DNA of 54,846 bases, taken from contig DEJJ01000018.1 in NCBI GenBank assembly GCA_002353285.1, positions 3,532 to 58,377 on the forward strand, given 5' to 3'. Positions 37,847-47,419 of the stretch are shown one piece after another; positions within the stretch are counted from its first letter, which is position 1, and the number at the start of each line of letters is the position of its first letter. The notes beneath the pieces were generated by a model, which was not told the DNA's origin, searched no databases, and saw nothing but the letters and a program-made list of their open reading frames with translations. The position numbers and the translations under genes were made by a program. The DNA comes from Porphyromonadaceae bacterium UBA2751 (GTDB taxonomy: Bacteria > Bacteroidota > Bacteroidia > Bacteroidales > Muribaculaceae).

Positions 37847-40800
37847 ATGGCTTTTAAGAAAGATAATAAGACAAGAAGTAGCTTCTCTAAGATTACCATT
37901 GGACTGGCGTCGCCCGACGACATCCTGGGTAACTCTAAGGGAGAGGTTCTCAAGCCCGAGACTATCAACTACCGTACCTATAAGCCAGAGCGCGACGGTC
38001 TCTTCTGCGAGCGCATCTTTGGTCCTGTTAAGGACTACGAGTGCCATTGCGGTAAGTACAAGCGCATCCGCTATCGCAATATCGTGTGCGACAGGTGTGG
38101 TGTTGAGGTCACTGAAAAGAAGGTGCGCCGTGAGCGCTGCGGTCACATCCAGCTTGTGGTGCCTGTGGCTCACATCTGGTATTTCCGCTCGCTGCCCAAC
38201 AAGATTGGTTATTTGCTGGGCTTGGCCACCAAGAAGCTCGACTCGGTTATATACTATGAGCGTTACATCGTTATCAACCCAGGTAATGTGGTTGTTGACG
38301 AGTCCACTGGCGCATTCAATGTAGTGCCTGGCATCGCCGAGAGCACTAAGGACCGCGACCAGGTGAACCGCCTGCACAAGTATGACCTGCTGAGCGAGGA
38401 GGAATATCTTGCTATTCAGGAGAAGTTGCCCGAGGGCAACCGCAACCTCGACGATAGCGATCCTAATAAGTTCATCGCCAAGATGGGTGCCGAGGCTATC
38501 TACGACCTGCTTGCTGAGCTCAATCTCGACAAGCTCTCTAACGAGCTGCGCGACCGCGCAAGCAACGAGACCTCGCAGCAGCGCAAGACCGATGCCCTCA
38601 AGCGTCGTCAGGTGGTTGAGATGTTCCGTTCAAGCAAGAACATGAACCGCCCCGAGTGGATGATTCTAAAGGTGATTCCAGTGATTCCACCCGATTTGCG
38701 CCCTCTCGTGCCACTCGATGGTGGCCGTTTCGCTACCAGCGATCTTAACGACCTTTATCGTCGTGTTATCATTCGCAACAACCGTCTCAAGCGACTCATC
38801 GAGATCAAGGCTCCCGAGGTGATCTTGCGCAACGAGAAGCGCATGCTTCAGGAGGCAGTCGACTCGCTGCTCGACAACTCTCGCAAGTCGAGTGCTGTCA
38901 AGAGCGATGCCAACCGTCCTCTCAAGTCGTTGAGCGACAGCCTTAAGGGCAAGCAAGGACGTTTCCGTCAGAATCTGCTCGGTAAGCGTGTCGACTATTC
39001 AGCTCGTTCGGTTATCGTTGTGGGTCCTGAGCTCAAGATGGGCGAGTGCGGTATTCCTAAGGACATGGCAGCCGAGCTCTACAAGCCTTTCGTTATTCGC
39101 AAGCTCATTGAGCGCGGTATCGTGAAGACTGTAAAGAGTGCCAAGAAGATTGTCGACCGCAAGGAACCAGTGGTGTGGGACATCCTTGAGAACGTGATGA
39201 AGGGTCATCCAGTGCTCCTCAACCGTGCCCCAACACTGCACCGTCTCGGTATTCAGGCTTTCCAGCCTAAACTCATCGAGGGTAAGGCAATCCAGCTGCA
39301 CCCACTGGCATGTACTCCATTTAATGCCGACTTCGATGGCGACCAGATGGCTGTGCACTTGCCACTGGGCAATGAGGCTATTGTCGAGGCACAGATGCTC
39401 ATGCTCATGCCTCACAACATCCTTAACCCTGCTAACGGTGAGCCTATCACCGTTCCATCGCAGGACATGGTATTGGGACTTTATTACATCACCAAGCTGC
39501 GCCAGGGAGCCAAGGGTGAGGGTCTCACTTTCTACGGTCCCGAGGAGGCTACTATCGCCTTCAATGAGGGTAAGCTGGCGATGAACGCCATCATCTCGGT
39601 GATGGTCGATGATGTGGATGCCGAGGGCAACCCCATTCGTCACATCGTTAAGGACACCTCGGTGGGTCGTATCATCTTCAACAACTGCGTGCCCGAGGAA
39701 CTCGGCTACGTTAACGAGGTGATTTCTAAGAAGTCGCTCAAGAAGATTATTACCAAGGTTATTCGCAACTGTGGTGTGCCTCGCAGTGCCAAGTTCCTTG
39801 ACGACATCAAGAACTTGGGTTACTACATGGCATTCAAGGGCGGCCTCTCGTTCAATCTTGACGACGTGCTCGTGCCACCCGAGAAACAGCAGCTCATTCA
39901 GGAAGGTGATGCTCAGGTTGAGGAAGTGATGAACAACTACAACATGGGTTTCATTACCAACAACGAGCGATATAACCAAATCATTGATATCTGGACTCAT
40001 GTGAACAGCCGATTGACCGACACGCTCATGAAGCAAATCTCGGCCGACAAGCAAGGCTTCAACTCTGTTTACATGATGCTTGACTCAGGTGCTCGTGGTT
40101 CGCGCGACCAGATTCGTCAGCTCTCAGGTATGCGTGGTCTTATGGCCAAGCCTCAGAAGAGTGGTGTGGAAGGTGGACACCAGATTATTGAGAACCCAAT
40201 TCTTGCTAACTTCAAGGAGGGCCTCTCGGTGCTGGAGTACTTCATCTCTACTCACGGTGCCCGCAAGGGTCTTGCCGATACCGCTCTTAAGACTGCCGAC
40301 GCTGGTTATCTAACACGTCGTCTCGTTGATGTGGCTCATGACGTTATTATCAACGAGGAGGACTGTGGCACACTGCGAGGACTCGTTTGCCGCGAGGTGA
40401 AGAACAACGACGATGTGGTTGCCACTCTGGGCGAGCGCATTGTGGGACGCGTTTCGGTTCACGACGTTATCGACCCAACCACTGGCGAGGTAATAGTCGA
40501 GGCTGGCGAGGAGATTAACGACGCTGCTGCCGACCGCATCAACAATTCACCTATCGAGAGCGTCGAGATTCGCTCGGTGCTCACCTGCGAGTCGAAGCAT
40601 GGTGTGTGCGCCAAGTGCTACGGACGCAACCTGGCCAACCACCGCATGGTGCAGAAGGGCGAGGCTGTAGGTGTGATTGCCGCTCAGTCGATTGGCGAGC
40701 CTGGTACTCAGCTTACTCTGCGTACGTTCCACGTGGGTGGTGTGGCAAGTAACATTGCTGCCGTGAGCAACATGACCTCGAAGTACGACGGCCGTCTTGA

Positions 40801-42208
40801 GATTGACGAGCTGCGCACTGTTGCCGATAAGGATGGTCACGACATCGTGATTGGTCGTATGGCCGAGATGCGCATCGTTGATCCTAACACTAACATGATG
40901 CTCACAACTGCCAATATCGTCTATGGTTCTAAACTCTTCTTCAAGCCAGGCGACATGCTCAAGAAGGGTGACGTGATATGCGAGTGGGACCCATTCAACG
41001 CCGTTATCGTGAGCGAGGTGGGTGGACGCTTGAGGTTCAAGAACCTTATCGAGGGCGTTACCTATCGCAACGAGGTTGATGAAACCTCTAACAAGAGCGA
41101 GATGATTGTCATCGAGTCGAAAGACCACACTCGCATTCCCGAGGCTCAGCTGGTATCGGCCGACGATTATGACAATCCCGAGGCTGCTCCCATCAAGACC
41201 TACTCATTGCCAGTGGGTGCTCACCTGATGAAGATAGAAGGTGAGGAGATTACTCCTGGTGAGGTGTTCGTTAAGATTCCACGCGCTTCGAGCGGTGGTG
41301 CTGGTGATATCACCGGTGGTCTGCCACGTGTTACAGAGCTCTTCGAGGCTCGCAACCCATCTAATCCTGCTATCGTGAGCGAGATTGACGGTGTAGTGAC
41401 CTTCGGACGCATCAAGCGTGGTAACCGCGAGATTATTGTCACCAGCAAGAACGGCGAGCAAAAGAAGTACCTCGTGCCAATGTCGAAGCAGATTCTCGTG
41501 CTCGAGAACGACTCGGTGCGCGCCGGCACACCACTCTCCGACGGTGCTGTCACTCCTGCCGATATCCTGCGCATTAAGGGCCCAACAGCCGTACAGGATT
41601 ATATCGTTAATGAGGTTCAGGATGTTTACCGCCTGCAGGGTGTGAAGATTAACGACAAGCACTTTGAGGTTATCGTGCGACAGATGATGCGCAAGGTTAA
41701 CATCATCGATCCAGGTGACACCAACTTCCTTGAGCAGCAAATCGTCGACAAGCGCGACTTCATGGACGAGAACGACCGCATCTGGGGCAAGAAGATTGTC
41801 ATCGACTGTGGCGACGCTCTCGACATCGACAAGGGGCAAATGATTACCCCACGCAAGCTGCGCGACATCAACTCGATGCTCAAGCGCAAGGCTCTGCGTG
41901 AAGTTAAGGTGCGCGACGCCGTGCCTGCCACCAGCGAGCAGATTCTGCAAGGTATCACTCGTGCCGCATTGCAGACTAAGAGCTTCATCTCGGCAGCTTC
42001 GTTCCAGGAGACTACCAAGGTGCTCAATGAGGCTGCTATCAGCGGCAAGGTCGATTACCTCGAGGGCATGAAGGAGAACGTGATTTGCGGTCACCTCATC
42101 CCAGCAGGAACTGGCTTGCGTGAGTATCAAACTCTTGTGGTTGGCAACAAGGATGACTTTGACCGCGCGGCTGTAATCAAGGACGCTGAGGTTGTTGATC
42201 AGCTCTAA
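37847..42208 (+). CDS. rpoC: RNA polymerase beta' subunit
   Basis: 1453 residues. It has the N-terminal zinc finger (CHCGKYKRIRYRNIVCDRCG), the catalytic NADFDGD with Asp495, Asp497 and Asp499 for Mg, and LLGKRVDYSARSVIVVGP (lid/rudder region). The second zinc site is VLTCESKHGVCAKCYGRNLA, followed by AAQSIGEPGTQLTLRTFH (trigger loop region). Length is normal for the phylum. A terminator follows at 42295. Confidence 0.99.
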   Translation: MAFKKDNKTRSSFSKITIGLASPDDILGNSKGEVLKPETINYRTYKPERDGLFCERIFGPVKDYECHCGKYKRIRYRNIVCDRCGVEVTEKKVRRERCGHIQLVVPVAHIWYFRSLPNKIGYLLGLATKKLDSVIYYERYIVINPGNVVVDESTGAFNVVPGIAESTKDRDQVNRLHKYDLLSEEEYLAIQEKLPEGNRNLDDSDPNKFIAKMGAEAIYDLLAELNLDKLSNELRDRASNETSQQRKTDALKRRQVVEMFRSSKNMNRPEWMILKVIPVIPPDLRPLVPLDGGRFATSDLNDLYRRVIIRNNRLKRLIEIKAPEVILRNEKRMLQEAVDSLLDNSRKSSAVKSDANRPLKSLSDSLKGKQGRFRQNLLGKRVDYSARSVIVVGPELKMGECGIPKDMAAELYKPFVIRKLIERGIVKTVKSAKKIVDRKEPVVWDILENVMKGHPVLLNRAPTLHRLGIQAFQPKLIEGKAIQLHPLACTPFNADFDGDQMAVHLPLGNEAIVEAQMLMLMPHNILNPANGEPITVPSQDMVLGLYYITKLRQGAKGEGLTFYGPEEATIAFNEGKLAMNAIISVMVDDVDAEGNPIRHIVKDTSVGRIIFNNCVPEELGYVNEVISKKSLKKIITKVIRNCGVPRSAKFLDDIKNLGYYMAFKGGLSFNLDDVLVPPEKQQLIQEGDAQVEEVMNNYNMGFITNNERYNQIIDIWTHVNSRLTDTLMKQISADKQGFNSVYMMLDSGARGSRDQIRQLSGMRGLMAKPQKSGVEGGHQIIENPILANFKEGLSVLEYFISTHGARKGLADTALKTADAGYLTRRLVDVAHDVIINEEDCGTLRGLVCREVKNNDDVVATLGERIVGRVSVHDVIDPTTGEVIVEAGEEINDAAADRINNSPIESVEIRSVLTCESKHGVCAKCYGRNLANHRMVQKGEAVGVIAAQSIGEPGTQLTLRTFHVGGVASNIAAVSNMTSKYDGRLEIDELRTVADKDGHDIVIGRMAEMRIVDPNTNMMLTTANIVYGSKLFFKPGDMLKKGDVICEWDPFNAVIVSEVGGRLRFKNLIEGVTYRNEVDETSNKSEMIVIESKDHTRIPEAQLVSADDYDNPEAAPIKTYSLPVGAHLMKIEGEEITPGEVFVKIPRASSGGAGDITGGLPRVTELFEARNPSNPAIVSEIDGVVTFGRIKRGNREIIVTSKNGEQKKYLVPMSKQILVLENDSVRAGTPLSDGAVTPADILRIKGPTAVQDYIVNEVQDVYRLQGVKINDKHFEVIVRQMMRKVNIIDPGDTNFLEQQIVDKRDFMDENDRIWGKKIVIDCGDALDIDKGQMITPRKLRDINSMLKRKALREVKVRDAVPATSEQILQGITRAALQTKSFISAASFQETTKVLNEAAISGKVDYLEGMKENVICGHLIPAGTGLREYQTLVVGNKDDFDRAAVIKDAEVVDQL

Positions 42209-42294
42209 CAATGACCTGAACACTGGGGCTCAAGCGGAGACCTTCAGGCATTGTTCTCACTGAATCAAGCTTGTTGATTTCAACAAGTTTTAGA

Positions 42295-42338
42295 AACTCT
42301 GAAGTTGTGATTGATTCATAACTTCAGAGTTTTTTTTC
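42295..42338 (+). terminator. Terminator of rpoBC operon
   Basis: A 12-bp perfect stem (42295-42306 with 42320-42331) runs into a nine-T run (42330-42338). Confidence 0.92.
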
Positions 42339-42369
42339 TTGCTCACCACGAAAAAAGTCTATAACTTTG
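42339..42369 (+). promoter_or_regulatory. Promoter of cmk operon
   Basis: TTG at 42339-42341, a 20-bp spacer and TAACTTTG at 42362-42369 match the Bacteroidetes consensus. It directly abuts the rpoC terminator. Confidence 0.75.
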
Positions 42370-42400
42370 TAGAGTTGATTTTATAACATCTCAATAATAT

Positions 42401-43093
42401 ATGGCACAAAAACGCATTACTATAGCAATTGACGGTCATTCTTCGTGTGGAAAGAGCACTATGGCCAAGGCCCTGGCTAAGCGCATTGGCTATGCCTATA
42501 TCGACACTGGCGCTATGTATCGGGCTGTGACTCTCTACTGCCTTGACAACGGAATGATCGATGGCGACAAGGTGAACAAGCAGCGCTTGCGTCGCCACAT
42601 GCCCAAGATTGAAATAACATTTAAGGTTGATGATGAGGGCAAGAGCAATACTTGGCTCAACGGGCGAAATGTTGAGAAAGACATTCGAGGCATGGAGGTG
42701 AGTAGCAAGGTGAGCTTGATTGCTGCCATTGGATTCGTAAGGCGAGCCATGGTTGAGCAACAGCAGGCCATGGGCCGTAACAAAGGCATAGTCATGGATG
42801 GTCGCGACATTGGCACCGTGGTGTTCCCCGATGCCGAGTTCAAGGTGTTTGTCACTGCATCGGCCCAGGTGCGCGCCGAGCGCCGCTTCAAGGAATTGCA
42901 GAGCAAGGGCGACACAACCACAACCTTCGATGAAGTGCTTGCCAACGTCGTTGAGCGCGACCGCATCGACTCCACTCGCAAGGAGAGTCCACTGCGTCAG
43001 GCCGATGACGCTTTGCTCCTCGACAACTCTAATCTCACCATCGACGAGCAAAATGAGTGGCTCTACAACGAGTTCCTCAAGAAAGTAAAATAA
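42401..43093 (+). CDS. cmk: Cytidylate kinase
   Basis: 230 residues; phosphorylates CMP and dCMP with ATP. The P-loop GHSSCGKST is at 12-20, followed by YIDTGAMYRAVTLY (substrate binding) and VMDGRDIGTVVFPDAEFKVF. It is the first gene of an apparent cmk-ispH-44013-44952 operon. In several Bacteroidetes porQ is found next to cmk (from memory); here porQ is 41 kb away. Confidence 0.97.
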   Translation: MAQKRITIAIDGHSSCGKSTMAKALAKRIGYAYIDTGAMYRAVTLYCLDNGMIDGDKVNKQRLRRHMPKIEITFKVDDEGKSNTWLNGRNVEKDIRGMEVSSKVSLIAAIGFVRRAMVEQQQAMGRNKGIVMDGRDIGTVVFPDAEFKVFVTASAQVRAERRFKELQSKGDTTTTFDEVLANVVERDRIDSTRKESPLRQADDALLLDNSNLTIDEQNEWLYNEFLKKVK

Positions 43094-43134
43094 CAAAGCA
43101 AAATCTCCTTGATGCGAACTGATTAATAAGAAAA

Positions 43135-44016
43135 ATGATAATCGAGATTGACAACGGTTCGGGCTTCTGCTTTGGTGTGACAACTGCCATCTCCAAGGCC
43201 GAGGAAGAACTCGACAAGACGGGGCACCTCTATTGCCTGGGCGACATTGTGCACAACAGCAACGAGGTGGAGAGGCTCAAGCACAAGGGACTCGAGACTA
43301 TCACACACGAGCAACTGCGGCAATTGCACGACGTGAAAGTGCTGCTGCGTGCACATGGTGAGCCTCCCGAGACCTATGAGATTGCCCGCCGCAACAACAT
43401 CGAGATTATAGACGCCACTTGCCCCGTGGTGCTGCAGTTGCAACGCCGCATCAACAAGAGCTATAACCTGGAGCAGCCCGACGGCAGTCAGCCACAAGTG
43501 GTAATCTACGGCAAGCGAGGGCATGCCGAGGTCAATGGCCTTGTGGGGCAAACTCAAGGCAACGCTCTCGTTATTGAGAGCCTTGATGAAATCGATAAAA
43601 TCGACTTTAACCGAAACATCTATCTTTATTCTCAGACCACCAAGTCGCTGCAAGGCTTCAAGGCCATTGTTGAGGAGATTAAGAACAGGATTGGCGACAC
43701 TGTTGAGTTTAAGAGCTTCGACACCATTTGCCGCTCCGTGGCCAATCGAATACCTCAAATACGCCAGTTCGCCGCTCGTCATGAGCTGATTCTCTTCGTG
43801 TGCGGTAGCAAGTCGAGCAATGGCAAGATTCTCTTTGCCGAGTGCCTCGATGCCAACCCTAACTCTCACATGATAAGCAACGAAACCGAGATCGACCCGC
43901 AGTGGTTGCAGGGTAAGGAGAGTATAGGAATATGTGGTGCCACTTCCACTCCACGATGGCTCATGAACAAGGTGAAAATCTTTGTTGAGAACAATTTCAA
44001 GGCATCTGAATCATGA
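43135..44016 (+). CDS. ispH: 4-hydroxy-3-methylbut-2-enyl diphosphate reductase
   Basis: 293 residues; the last step of the MEP isoprenoid pathway, making IPP and DMAPP with a 4Fe-4S cluster. The three cluster cysteines are visible: Cys12 in GSGFCFGV, one in IIDATCPVVLQ and one in FDTICRSVANR. HGEPPETYE and GHAEVNGLVGQT are further family motifs. It overlaps the next gene by 4 bp (ATGA). Confidence 0.97.
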   Translation: MIIEIDNGSGFCFGVTTAISKAEEELDKTGHLYCLGDIVHNSNEVERLKHKGLETITHEQLRQLHDVKVLLRAHGEPPETYEIARRNNIEIIDATCPVVLQLQRRINKSYNLEQPDGSQPQVVIYGKRGHAEVNGLVGQTQGNALVIESLDEIDKIDFNRNIYLYSQTTKSLQGFKAIVEEIKNRIGDTVEFKSFDTICRSVANRIPQIRQFAARHELILFVCGSKSSNGKILFAECLDANPNSHMISNETEIDPQWLQGKESIGICGATSTPRWLMNKVKIFVENNFKASES

Positions 44017-44945
44017 CAAAACGCACTCTTTTTATAATAATCGGTCTGCTGCTGCTGCTCGATATAGCAGCCTTCTTTGTCTACCTGATAGGCAACTCTA
44101 ATAGCGATGGCAAGAGCCCCATTGAGTATGTGCTGCGCGACAGTGTAGCTCACATGGCCGACACCATCCCCGACCGAATTATCGAAGACAAATTCGACAC
44201 CATTGCGCGTGATGCAGCCTTTGTTTCGCGCGACAAGATCAGGGTTGGCAAGGAACTTAAACCCATGACATGCTCGGTGAAATTTAAGTTCATTTGGCCA
44301 ACTTCGATCAACAACAATAGCAATCTTGGCAAGCTGCACAAGGAGTTGATATCGCGCATTGCCACAACATCGGCCAGCGATGTGGACGGTCTAACCAAGC
44401 ACTTGCTCGACCATCCCGAGTTTGCTCAACATTCCACCAAGTTTGTGCGCGCTGGCGAGGGAGTCAATGTTGAGCCAGGTATTAATAAAACGTTGCAGCA
44501 TTATCGCGTGTTCCCTTATTTCAGCACCAGCTTTCTGCTTGAGGTTGTGGTTCTTGTGGAGAAGCACAACGGTGAGTCGCTGTCGCGCAACATGAACATT
44601 GTGCATTACGACCGCGTGCACCACCATGTTATAACGCTCGACAAGATTTTCGATCTCTCTAAAGCCGACGACATTCTAGCACTCGTGAATCAACGCATCG
44701 AGGCCGAGAAATTGACTGGCACTCACGACAACTGGCATGAGACCAACATCTTGCCCACCGAGTTCCTGTTGGGGCGCAAGAGTGTGGTGTTCTATCTCCC
44801 TGATGGGGCTATTGCGCCCAGAGGGACGGGATTGCATGAAATAACCGTTTCAAACCAGGATTTGGAGCCTTATTTTACAAGTTATTATAGCGAATTACTT
44901 GCCAACGACACACATTTCGTAACCTACGATTTCTTGCAATTTTAA
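44013..44945 (+). CDS. RsiV/DUF3298-like membrane-anchored protein
   Basis: A 310-residue protein with an N-terminal membrane helix (FIIIGLLLLLDIAAFFVYLI) and an extracytoplasmic region. Its last ~110 residues resemble the DUF3298/RsiV fold (VHYDRVHHHVITLDKIFDLSK, read as HHVITLDKIFDL; then FYLPDGAIAPRGTGLHEITV). Members bind ligands in the periplasm or act as receptor parts of anti-sigma factors; here no sigma factor is adjacent, so function is unknown. It starts inside the ispH stop codon, implying translational coupling. Confidence 0.7.
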   Translation: MTKRTLFIIIGLLLLLDIAAFFVYLIGNSNSDGKSPIEYVLRDSVAHMADTIPDRIIEDKFDTIARDAAFVSRDKIRVGKELKPMTCSVKFKFIWPTSINNNSNLGKLHKELISRIATTSASDVDGLTKHLLDHPEFAQHSTKFVRAGEGVNVEPGINKTLQHYRVFPYFSTSFLLEVVVLVEKHNGESLSRNMNIVHYDRVHHHVITLDKIFDLSKADDILALVNQRIEAEKLTGTHDNWHETNILPTEFLLGRKSVVFYLPDGAIAPRGTGLHEITVSNQDLEPYFTSYYSELLANDTHFVTYDFLQF

Positions 44946-44951
44946 TCAGTT

Positions 44952-45737
44952 ATGGCACTCGATAAGCAGCAGCTCGCAAGTCTCAAGCAGTATCTCGACC
45001 GGGAAGCAACCGCAATCAATAGTGTTGACTTTATCAAGAATGACCCAGTGCAGTTCCCGCGCCGATTTGAGGCACTGCGCGACATTGAGATTGCGGCGTT
45101 GCTCTCGGCCACTATCGCTTGGGGCAACCGCAAGATGATATGTAACAACTGCGAGAAGATGCTGGCCATTATGGAAGGGGAGCCAGCAGCATTTGTCGAT
45201 GAGGCAGCCTACGAGGACCTGCCCGATGACCTTAACCTGCATCGCACGTTCTTTGCGCGCAATCTCAAGTACATGATGCGAGGGCTCAAGAGCATCTACG
45301 ACAAATATCCATCACTCAACCACTTTGCTGCTGCTCACCATGTGGGCGACAGCGAGGAACCGGCATGGCGTCTTGTGGAACTCATGCAACAACACATGGC
45401 CGACGCCAACGGTGGCGCTACCGACTCGCGTTGCCTCCCCACCAACCTCACCAACACAGCTCTCAAGCGCATCAACATGGCATTGCGCTGGCTGGTGCGC
45501 GACGACGGCATAGTCGACATGGGAGTGTGGACTGCTATCAAGCCATCACAGCTCTTCATCCCACTCGATGTGCATGTGGGCAACACTGCCCGCGCCCTCG
45601 GCTTAATCGACCGGCGGGCTAACGACAAGAAAACCGTGCTCGCTCTCACATCATTGCTGCGCAAGTTCCGTCCTGACGACCCAGTTATCTACGACTACGC
45701 CCTCTTCGGAGTGGGAATAAACAATTCAAGTTCCTAA
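44952..45737 (+). CDS. TIGR02757 (DUF2400) family protein
   Basis: 261 residues, cytoplasmic. It matches the TIGR02757 family by FIKNDPVQFPRRFEALRDIE, IAALLSATIAWGNRKMI, RMVLRW-like IN-MALRWLVRDDGIVDMGVW, PLDVHVGNTARALGL and the final KFRPDDPVIYDYALFG. The last part resembles HhH-GPD-type DNA glycosylase folds, but the biochemical function is not established. It lies 6 bp after the previous gene. A hairpin overlaps its stop codon. Confidence 0.88.
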   Translation: MALDKQQLASLKQYLDREATAINSVDFIKNDPVQFPRRFEALRDIEIAALLSATIAWGNRKMICNNCEKMLAIMEGEPAAFVDEAAYEDLPDDLNLHRTFFARNLKYMMRGLKSIYDKYPSLNHFAAAHHVGDSEEPAWRLVELMQQHMADANGGATDSRCLPTNLTNTALKRINMALRWLVRDDGIVDMGVWTAIKPSQLFIPLDVHVGNTARALGLIDRRANDKKTVLALTSLLRKFRPDDPVIYDYALFGVGINNSSS

Positions 45738-45764
45738 AGCTATAAACAGCTATAGAAACTTGAA
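45725..45764. terminator. Hairpin at convergent gene junction
   Basis: A 17-bp stem with two mismatches (45725-45741 with 45748-45764) and a 6-nt loop spans the stop codon of the TIGR02757 gene, 21 bp from the end of the convergent gene. There is no long T run, so it is a weaker terminator candidate. Confidence 0.5.
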
Positions 45765-45785
45765 GTTTAAAGGTTGATGGATGAT

Positions 45786-46289
45786 CTACTTCTCCACTTT
45801 TGAGATTTTGTAGGACCCCTCGGTGCCTGTCACGCCAATGTGGCAGCTATGGCCTCCACCCTCCACCAGGAAGTACTTGGGCGAAACCTCCTTGATGCTA
45901 AAGTTCTCGGGGGTGATGTTGCCATGACCCGTAATCAGGTCCCAGTTGTAGGTGCCATCGGCATTCTTGAGCGACTCAAGTGCCTCGCTTGTGAAGCGAA
46001 TCTTGATGTAGCGCAAGTAGCTGTCGTTGTAGAGGTTGCCAGTGTAGACATACTCGTCGAAGAAGCCCCTGATGAACGCTTCCTCAAGATTGGCAACGTC
46101 GCCATTGTCAAGACGATGTGCGCCCTCTACGGTCCACATGCCCTGGTCTACTACCATGTTGTTATTATTGCTCTTAGTCTGCTTGGCAGCCACGGCTTTG
46201 CGCTTACCTTTCTTAACCTTAGCGTTAGCATCGACCGATGTTCCCACTATTAAAGCCACTATAGTGGCAATAAACAAAATCTTTTTCAT
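45786..46289 (-). CDS. Small secreted protein of unknown function
   Basis: A 167-residue exported protein. The signal peptide is MKKILFIATIVALIVGTSVDANA; ATG 46289 is preferred over 46331 because it begins this segment. A short Lys-rich linker (KVKKGKRKAVAAKQTKSNNNN) is followed by one compact domain with EEAFIRGFFDEYVY, FTSEALESLKNADGTYNWDLI and YFLVEGGGHSCHIGV. The pattern resembles small NTF2/DUF3828-like periplasmic domains, but I cannot assign it with confidence. It is convergent with the preceding gene and may share transcription with the MBL hydrolase upstream. Confidence 0.7.
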   Translation of the reverse strand: MKKILFIATIVALIVGTSVDANAKVKKGKRKAVAAKQTKSNNNNMVVDQGMWTVEGAHRLDNGDVANLEEAFIRGFFDEYVYTGNLYNDSYLRYIKIRFTSEALESLKNADGTYNWDLITGHGNITPENFSIKEVSPKYFLVEGGGHSCHIGVTGTEGSYKISKVEK

Positions 46290-46367
46290 AACTTGCTGTT
46301 TAAATTGGTAATAAAAATGGTTGAAATGCAATTTCTACTTTTTTTGACCCAAAAGATGTGGCAAGGT

Positions 46368-47342
46368 TTAATCCTCAAGAACAAACCATGTGCTGGTGTC
46401 GTAACGAGGTAGGGCATACACCTGGATGTCCTTCTCACGCTCTATTGGGGCAAAGCTGCCGTCGCCCACACTCACACCACGTTCCTTCAGCGCCCGCATC
46501 ATGGCCTGTAGAGCCACATCGGGGGTGTTGTTGTCGTTGCTCAAGTGGCACAAGAACACCCACTTCAGGCCGTCGTGGTAATTGCTTGCCACAAACTGTG
46601 CTGCCACTTCGTTGTCGAGGTGCCCTTTAGCACCACGCACGCGAGCCTTCAAGTACTCGGGATACTTGCCAGTGTCGAGCATGGTGCGGTCGTAGTTGCT
46701 CTCAATCATCAAGTAGTTGGCCTGCTGCATGTAGTGGGCAGCACGCTCGGTAATCACACCCATGTCGGTGGCCACCACAAAGTGCTTGCCACCAGCCTCG
46801 AAGCTGAATCCCATGTTGTCGATAGCGTCGTGCGACGTGTCGAAGGCAGTAATTTTCATGCCTGCAAGAAAGAACGGTATCTCCTTGAAGATGCTCACCT
46901 GGTAGTCCTTGATGCGCCTCGACACGTTGTGGTGCCGAAGCAGGCCTCCCATCAGGCGAGGGGTGCAATAGATGCGCATGTGCTTGTTCTCGCGCACTAT
47001 CTTGTAGGCGTAGCGAATGTGGTCGGCATGGTCGTGCGTGAGCAGGATGCCTTTCACCTTCGATAGCTTGATGCCGTTGGCCTCCAAGTCACGATACACG
47101 TGCTCGGGGTCGATTCCGGCGTCGATTAGCACACCTCCGTTCTCATTACCCAGAAACGAGCAGTTTCCACTGCTTCCGCTTCCAAAACTCACATATTGGA
47201 ACGCTTTCCACGGCTCATTGTCGTGGTCGTCTCGTTTGTGCGAGTTTTCATCCTTAAAATCCAGTTCGCCAATGGCATATTTGTCTACCCATCGGCTGCC
47301 GCCAAGCCTCTGCTGGCGAAATTTATCATAGTTTTTACTCAT
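46368..47342 (-). CDS. YycJ/WalJ-type MBL-fold metallohydrolase
   Basis: 324 residues, cytoplasmic. Metallo-beta-lactamase fold with SFGSGSSGNCSFLG at the start of the domain, LIDAGI, the metal motif THDHADH at 102-108, FDTSHDAIDNMGF, FVVATDMGVI and LMIESNYD. These are typical of YycJ, reported in Firmicutes as a nuclease-like protein linked to cell-wall and DNA-repair phenotypes. A ~45-residue N-terminal extension precedes the fold. It is followed downstream on the minus strand by the small secreted protein. Confidence 0.9.
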   Translation of the reverse strand: MSKNYDKFRQQRLGGSRWVDKYAIGELDFKDENSHKRDDHDNEPWKAFQYVSFGSGSSGNCSFLGNENGGVLIDAGIDPEHVYRDLEANGIKLSKVKGILLTHDHADHIRYAYKIVRENKHMRIYCTPRLMGGLLRHHNVSRRIKDYQVSIFKEIPFFLAGMKITAFDTSHDAIDNMGFSFEAGGKHFVVATDMGVITERAAHYMQQANYLMIESNYDRTMLDTGKYPEYLKARVRGAKGHLDNEVAAQFVASNYHDGLKWVFLCHLSNDNNTPDVALQAMMRALKERGVSVGDGSFAPIEREKDIQVYALPRYDTSTWFVLED

Positions 47343-47419
47343 TTTTCAAAATTCAGTAGAGCTCATTTAGGAGTAGGGTAGTAGAGCAGAAAAAACTCTC
47401 CCCTCTCACTCTCCCCTCT

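Noticed and set aside
44013..44945. Anti-sigma factor RsiV proper
   Set aside because: Only the extracytoplasmic fold resembles RsiV; there is no cytoplasmic anti-sigma domain and no adjacent sigma gene.
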